In this document: piece by piece, positions 6,076 to 9,194 of the stretch
How positions within the stretch are numbered: the first letter of the stretch is position 1
How the letters are laid out: each line of letters begins with the position of its first letter
Source: Clostridia bacterium
GTDB lineage: Bacteria; Bacillota_A; Clostridia; Oscillospirales; CAG-272
DNA: 9,194 bases
Direction of reading: 5' to 3'
NCBI GenBank assembly: GCA_017631775.1
Contig: JAGBSQ010000027.1
Location: 1 to 9,194, forward strand
The notes under the pieces: model-generated
What the model was told of the DNA's origin: nothing
The model's database searches: none
Seen by the model: the letters and a program-made list of their open reading frames with translations, nothing else
Position numbers and translations under genes: made by a program

Positions 6076-8565
6076 TTAGAGACTTGACGGATTTAAATCG
6101 ATGCTAAGCGTAACTTTTTTGCTCACTCTTTGACCAAAGGTAGAGAGCAATTCTGCCAGCATCGAGAGCGTGCGGCGCGTCAGCTTGCACTTGAGCACCA
6201 TGCGCATACGGTATTTGTTATCCACCCGATAAACGGGGGCTTCAAAAGGTCCAAAGGTAACAAGGGTAACGTCCTTGTACTCTCCCTCCGCCATCTCCTT
6301 TATCATTTGCGCCATCATAGTGGTGGCGCGCAAAAGCTCGGTTTCATACGCTCCCGTAACGGTCAAAAGAGCGATGTCGCAGAAGGGCGGGAAGGTCAAA
6401 AGCTTGCGCAGGCGTATTTCGCGCTCATAAAAGCTTTCGTAGTCTTGCGCCGAGGCAAGACGAATGACCTCGCTATCGGGGTTGTTGGTTTGAATGATTG
6501 CCATTCCCTCTTTGTCGGCGCGACCTGCGCGACCGATGACTTGCGTGAGCATTGCAAAGGTGCGCTCGGATGCGCGATAGTCATCGAGATAAAGAGAGGC
6601 ATCGGCAAGAAGCACACCAACCAAGGTAACGTCGGGGAAATCATGCCCCTTGGTGACCATTTGGGTGCCGAGCAGAACGTCTGCCTCGTGTGCACGGAAG
6701 CGGCCAAGCAATTCGTCATAGGCGAATTTTGTGGTGGTCGTGTCGGTATCCATGCGCAAAATGTTTGCTTTGGGAAGGAGCGTTTGCAGCTCTTCCTCAA
6801 CGCGCTGTGTGCCAAATCCCATGCGAGCCAAATGCTCGGAGTGACAGTTGGGACACTCCTTTGGCATCGGCATACGCTTGCCGCACCAATGGCAAACAAG
6901 GTCGCCATCGTGCCAAGTGCCTTTGCGCGTATGATAGGTCATTGCCACCGAGCAAGAGGGGCAAGTCACCGCCTCACCGCAAGAGCGGCAGCTGACAAAA
7001 TGGTTATATCCGCGGCGGTTGATAAAAAGAACCGTTTGCTCGTGCGCATTCGTCACGCGGCAAAGCTCGCCCATAAGCTCCTCGCCAAGAGGAGAGAGGC
7101 TGCCCCCCTGCACCTCGCTACGCATATCGGCAACGCGAACCTCGGGCAATTTTGCAGAGCCGAAGCGGTGCTTGAGCGTAATGAGCGTGTAGGTTCCCTC
7201 TTTTGCCTTTTGGTAGCTCTCCAAGGAAGGAGTTGCCGATGCCAAAAGCATGAGCGCCTTGTTGTGTGCGCAACGGTAACGCGCAATATCACGCGTGTGA
7301 TATTTGGGGTTTTGGTCGGATTTATAAGTATGTTCTTGTTCTTCGTCAATAATGATCGCACCGAGGTTTTTGACGGGCGAAAAAACCGCCGAGCGTGTGC
7401 CGATAACAACGTCGGCACGTCCGTCGCGAATGCGACAGTAAGCATCGTATCTCTCCCCTGCCGACAGTCCCGAATGAATAACGGCAACTCTATCACCGTA
7501 ACGTGCGCAAAAGATTGCCACCGATTGGGGGGTGAGTGCGATTTCGGGCAGCAGAACAATAACGCCCTTGCCCTCATCAAGAAGTTTATCGATAAGGGTC
7601 AGCATAACGCAGGTCTTGCCGCTTCCCGTAACGCCGTGGAGCAGCGCCGCCTTGGCTTCACCCGAGTTGACAAGAGACGAAAGGGTCTCCATTGCCGCCG
7701 ATTGTTCTTCGCTTAAGTGAATGGGCGTTCTGCCCAAATATTTTGCATTGCCGTAAGGATTGCGCTCTTGGCGCATTTGCAGGGCAACGAGAATGCCCTT
7801 GCCCGAAAGGGTTTTGAGGGGCGTGTCGGTAATGCCTGCGCGCTCCTTGATTTCGGTTGCGGTCATGGGCAATTCGCTCTCAAGAATGGTTGCCAGTGCC
7901 TTTTTTTGTGCCTCGGATGTCAATTTGACCTCTTTTACGGTCTCGCCGTCAATCAAGGCATACGCGTCCTCGCGCGAGATAGCAACCTGCCAAACACGCT
8001 CGGTCTTCTCACCCTTGGCTTCCTCGAGCACGCTCTTCTTTTTGGCAATGCCGAGGTTGACAAGGTGGCGGAGCTTGAGCTCTACCCCTGCGCCAAAGCG
8101 GCGGCGGAGAGCCTCGAGAGAAATTTCACCGTTTTCTAATAGATACTCATATACGAACAAATCCGACGATGGTACGTCGTCGGAGCTGGTGGGTATATGT
8201 TCCTCGGACAGGGCATACGTAGTGACAAGACGGGAGAGTGAGGAGGCAGGGATCATGGCTCTGACAGCATCCCCCGTGGTACACAGGGTGCGCAGCTTCA
8301 TAAAAGCGCAAAGCCCGAGCATTTCCTCATTCAAAAACATTTCCTCAGGGCATACGGATTGCAAGGACTTTGCCTCTTTGTAGGGCGAGGTGTCGCGCAG
8401 CTCCACAACCAACGCCAAGCGGCGCTGATTTGCCGTGCCAAAAGGAACCGTGACGAAAGAGCCGGCAGAGACTTCCTCTGCCAACTCTTCGGGTATCACA
8501 TAATCGTATATACCGTCAATCGAGTACGGATTGTCGAGCAGGCATACGCCCGCAAAACGGCTCAA
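6076..8565 (-). CDS. priA: Primosomal protein N' (replication restart helicase PriA)
   Basis: PriA recognises stalled forks and D-loops and reloads the replisome as a 3'-to-5' DNA helicase. The 829-residue protein has the 3'-end-binding N-terminal domain (about 1-110), a winged-helix-like linker (about 130-260), and helicase lobe 1 with Walker A GVTGSGKT (311-318), LPEIALTPQ (339-347) and a DEEQ box (407-410). Two zinc sites are formed by four CxxC pairs (C526/529, 535/538, 558/561, 571/574). Lobe 2 has LGTQMVTKGHDF (632-643) and QVIGRAGRADKEG (675-687), and the C-terminus ends in IDLNP. The box is DEEQ rather than the common DEEH. The start codon appears to be TTG, with AGGAG 6 nt upstream; no nearby ATG fits as well. 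The gap after rpoZ is 12 nt. The first ~145 codons use somewhat different codons from the rest. Confidence 0.98.
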   Translation of the reverse strand: MSRFAGVCLLDNPYSIDGIYDYVIPEELAEEVSAGSFVTVPFGTANQRRLALVVELRDTSPYKEAKSLQSVCPEEMFLNEEMLGLCAFMKLRTLCTTGDAVRAMIPASSLSRLVTTYALSEEHIPTSSDDVPSSDLFVYEYLLENGEISLEALRRRFGAGVELKLRHLVNLGIAKKKSVLEEAKGEKTERVWQVAISREDAYALIDGETVKEVKLTSEAQKKALATILESELPMTATEIKERAGITDTPLKTLSGKGILVALQMRQERNPYGNAKYLGRTPIHLSEEQSAAMETLSSLVNSGEAKAALLHGVTGSGKTCVMLTLIDKLLDEGKGVIVLLPEIALTPQSVAIFCARYGDRVAVIHSGLSAGERYDAYCRIRDGRADVVIGTRSAVFSPVKNLGAIIIDEEQEHTYKSDQNPKYHTRDIARYRCAHNKALMLLASATPSLESYQKAKEGTYTLITLKHRFGSAKLPEVRVADMRSEVQGGSLSPLGEELMGELCRVTNAHEQTVLFINRRGYNHFVSCRSCGEAVTCPSCSVAMTYHTRKGTWHDGDLVCHWCGKRMPMPKECPNCHSEHLARMGFGTQRVEEELQTLLPKANILRMDTDTTTTKFAYDELLGRFRAHEADVLLGTQMVTKGHDFPDVTLVGVLLADASLYLDDYRASERTFAMLTQVIGRAGRADKEGMAIIQTNNPDSEVIRLASAQDYESFYEREIRLRKLLTFPPFCDIALLTVTGAYETELLRATTMMAQMIKEMAEGEYKDVTLVTFGPFEAPVYRVDNKYRMRMVLKCKLTRRTLSMLAELLSTFGQRVSKKVTLSIDLNPSSL

Positions 8566-8571
8566 TGGTAT

Positions 8572-8576
8572 CTCCT
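8572..8576 (-). promoter_or_regulatory. Shine-Dalgarno site supporting a TTG start for priA
   Basis: The minus strand reads TAGGAGA then TACCA then TTG at 8565. The AGGAG lies 6 nt before the TTG and immediately follows the rpoZ stop TAA (8580-8578). The predicted N-terminus after TTG (SRFAGVCLLDNPYSIDGIYDY) fits the normal PriA N-terminal domain, so initiation at TTG is favoured over any later ATG. Confidence 0.75.
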
Positions 8577-8577
8577 A

Positions 8578-8901
8578 TTACTCTGCATCGGACAGAGTGT
8601 CCTCTGCTTCTTGAGCTACTTCCTCTTCGGGAGCTTCATTTGCATTGAGGTCGATAACGTATTCGCCTGCATACAAACGGTTAACTGCTACGTGAACAGC
8701 CTTTTCGTCACGCAGCTCTTTGTCGATCATGGTATTGATGGGACGGTCGGTCTCCTTGTTACCGGTGATGGACTTTTCTGCCGCGTCGTGTTGACGAACG
8801 TACTCATCGGTGATGAGGCGTGCGCACTTTGCGGTAGCGAGTGCAAGCTCATAGCGGTTGTATTCGCCCTTGGTCAATTCTTCAATGGTAGGATGCAACA
8901 T
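8578..8901 (-). CDS. rpoZ: DNA-directed RNA polymerase omega subunit
   Basis: Omega helps fold and stabilise the beta' subunit in RNA polymerase. The 107-residue product carries the core helix NRYELALATAKCARLI (15-30), and later EKAVHVAVNRLYAGEY (66-81), which corresponds to the family's second conserved block (KPVTLALEEIAEGK-like). Between the two blocks is a charged stretch (about 34-65) that looks about 20 residues longer than in many omegas. The C-terminus (about 88-107) is very acidic. The ATG at 8901 has AAGGAG 8 nt upstream. Position between gmk and priA is the classical Firmicutes location and supports the call. Omega is short and divergent, so context carries real weight here. Confidence 0.93.
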   Translation of the reverse strand: MLHPTIEELTKGEYNRYELALATAKCARLITDEYVRQHDAAEKSITGNKETDRPINTMIDKELRDEKAVHVAVNRLYAGEYVIDLNANEAPEEEVAQEAEDTLSDAE

Positions 8902-8943
8902 AATTTTATCTCCTTGCTTTATGCAAAATTTACGGTGGATGTA

Positions 8944-9194
8944 TTAAGCCTCAAAATAGGTTGCGGGAACCCCGAGGTTACGCTTGATCGCCCAGCGCTC
9001 GGCGTGAACGATGTCTTGAATATCGTCGGCACATTTGTCAACGGTGTTGTTGATGACAACGTAGTCGTATCTATCAAAATATTTCATTTCCTCATAGGTC
9101 TGCTTCAGTCTGCCGGCAATGACCTTGTCGGTCTCGGTGCCGCGGGAGCGCAGTCTTCTCTCCTGCTCGGAGAAGGAAGGAGGAAGCAGCATAA
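8944..9194 (-). CDS. gmk: Guanylate kinase, C-terminal part (5' end outside the window)
   Basis: Guanylate kinase phosphorylates GMP to GDP with ATP. Only the last 83 codons are present; the P-loop and GMP-binding region lie beyond base 9194. The visible part has LLPPSFSEQERRLRSRGTE, the LPPS strand followed by the arginine-rich lid helix, then an EEMKYFDRYDYVVIN segment matching the conserved YDYVVxN strand, and a C-terminal helix containing IVHAERW. The Met at 9192 is probably internal, because the frame continues to the edge and the family pattern needs a hydrophobic residue before it. The gap to rpoZ is 42 nt. gmk directly before rpoZ is the standard order in Firmicutes. Confidence 0.95.
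   Translation of the reverse strand, partial: MLLPPSFSEQERRLRSRGTETDKVIAGRLKQTYEEMKYFDRYDYVVINNTVDKCADDIQDIVHAERWAIKRNLGVPATYFEA

Noticed and set aside
4636..6087. Long plus-strand open frame (483 codons) opposite fmt and def
   Set aside because: It is codon-aligned with fmt and open only because fmt lacks TTA, CTA and TCA codons. The translation is Cys/His/Arg-rich with no recognisable domain, and fmt and def on the other strand are unmistakable.
6130..7716. Long plus-strand open frame (528 codons) opposite priA
   Set aside because: Exactly codon-aligned antisense of priA, explained by codon bias in priA. No domain is recognisable and no separate gene is needed.
8162..8184. Perfect 8-bp inverted repeat TCCGACGA/TCGTCGGA with a 7-nt loop inside priA
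   Set aside because: It falls in codons for a Ser/Asp-rich stretch (SSDDVPSSD), where repeated codons create such symmetry. About one such match is expected by chance in a window this size.
1..9194. Defence system, mobile element, CRISPR array or RNA gene
   Set aside because: No arrays of repeats, transposase or integrase motifs, tRNA-like cloverleaf or rRNA blocks are visible. Nearly all of the window is accounted for by one co-directional housekeeping operon.

Overview
This window lies inside a single minus-strand operon of housekeeping genes. Every gene reads from high to low coordinates, and the gaps are 12 to 49 nt, with one 4-nt overlap. In transcription order the layout is: gmk (3' part only), rpoZ, priA, def, fmt, ruvX/yqgF, a pyridoxal/pyridoxamine kinase gene, an unrecognised membrane-anchored protein, rsmB, rlmN, and the first 22 codons of an unidentified next gene that leaves the window at base 1. 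The gmk-rpoZ-priA-def-fmt-...-rsmB-rlmN order is the familiar core cluster of Firmicutes. The strong AGGAGG-like ribosome-binding sites before almost every gene and the moderate base composition suggest a Clostridia-type organism, perhaps from a gut metagenome. That placement is inference; no rRNA or lineage marker is present.

Region by region: 9194-8578 carries guanylate kinase and RNA polymerase omega. 8565-6076 is the primosomal helicase PriA, which appears to start with TTG. 6059-4654 is the deformylase/formyltransferase pair, coupled by an ATGA overlap. 4641-3261 holds RuvX and a vitamin B6 salvage kinase, which are not part of the usual core cluster. 3248-2547 is a single-pass membrane protein of unknown function. 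2514-117 holds two RNA methyltransferases, RsmB (16S m5C) and RlmN (23S/tRNA m2A). 68-1 is the start of a further gene.

The genes fit together as nucleotide supply (Gmk), transcription (RpoZ), replication restart (PriA), translation initiation and N-terminal processing (Fmt, Def), rRNA processing or DNA repair (RuvX), cofactor salvage (PdxK) and rRNA modification (RsmB, RlmN). Two starts differ from the longest open frame: rlmN is best started at 1184 and the kinase at 4136, both on Shine-Dalgarno evidence. No promoter, intrinsic terminator, RNA gene, mobile element, CRISPR array or non-coding gap over 50 nt was found.

I do not see a novel defence or mobile system here. The most interesting items are the unknown membrane protein, the non-standard genes placed between fmt and rsmB, an extra stretch in the omega subunit, a DEEQ helicase box in PriA, and near-absence of TTA, CTA and TCA codons across most of the window.
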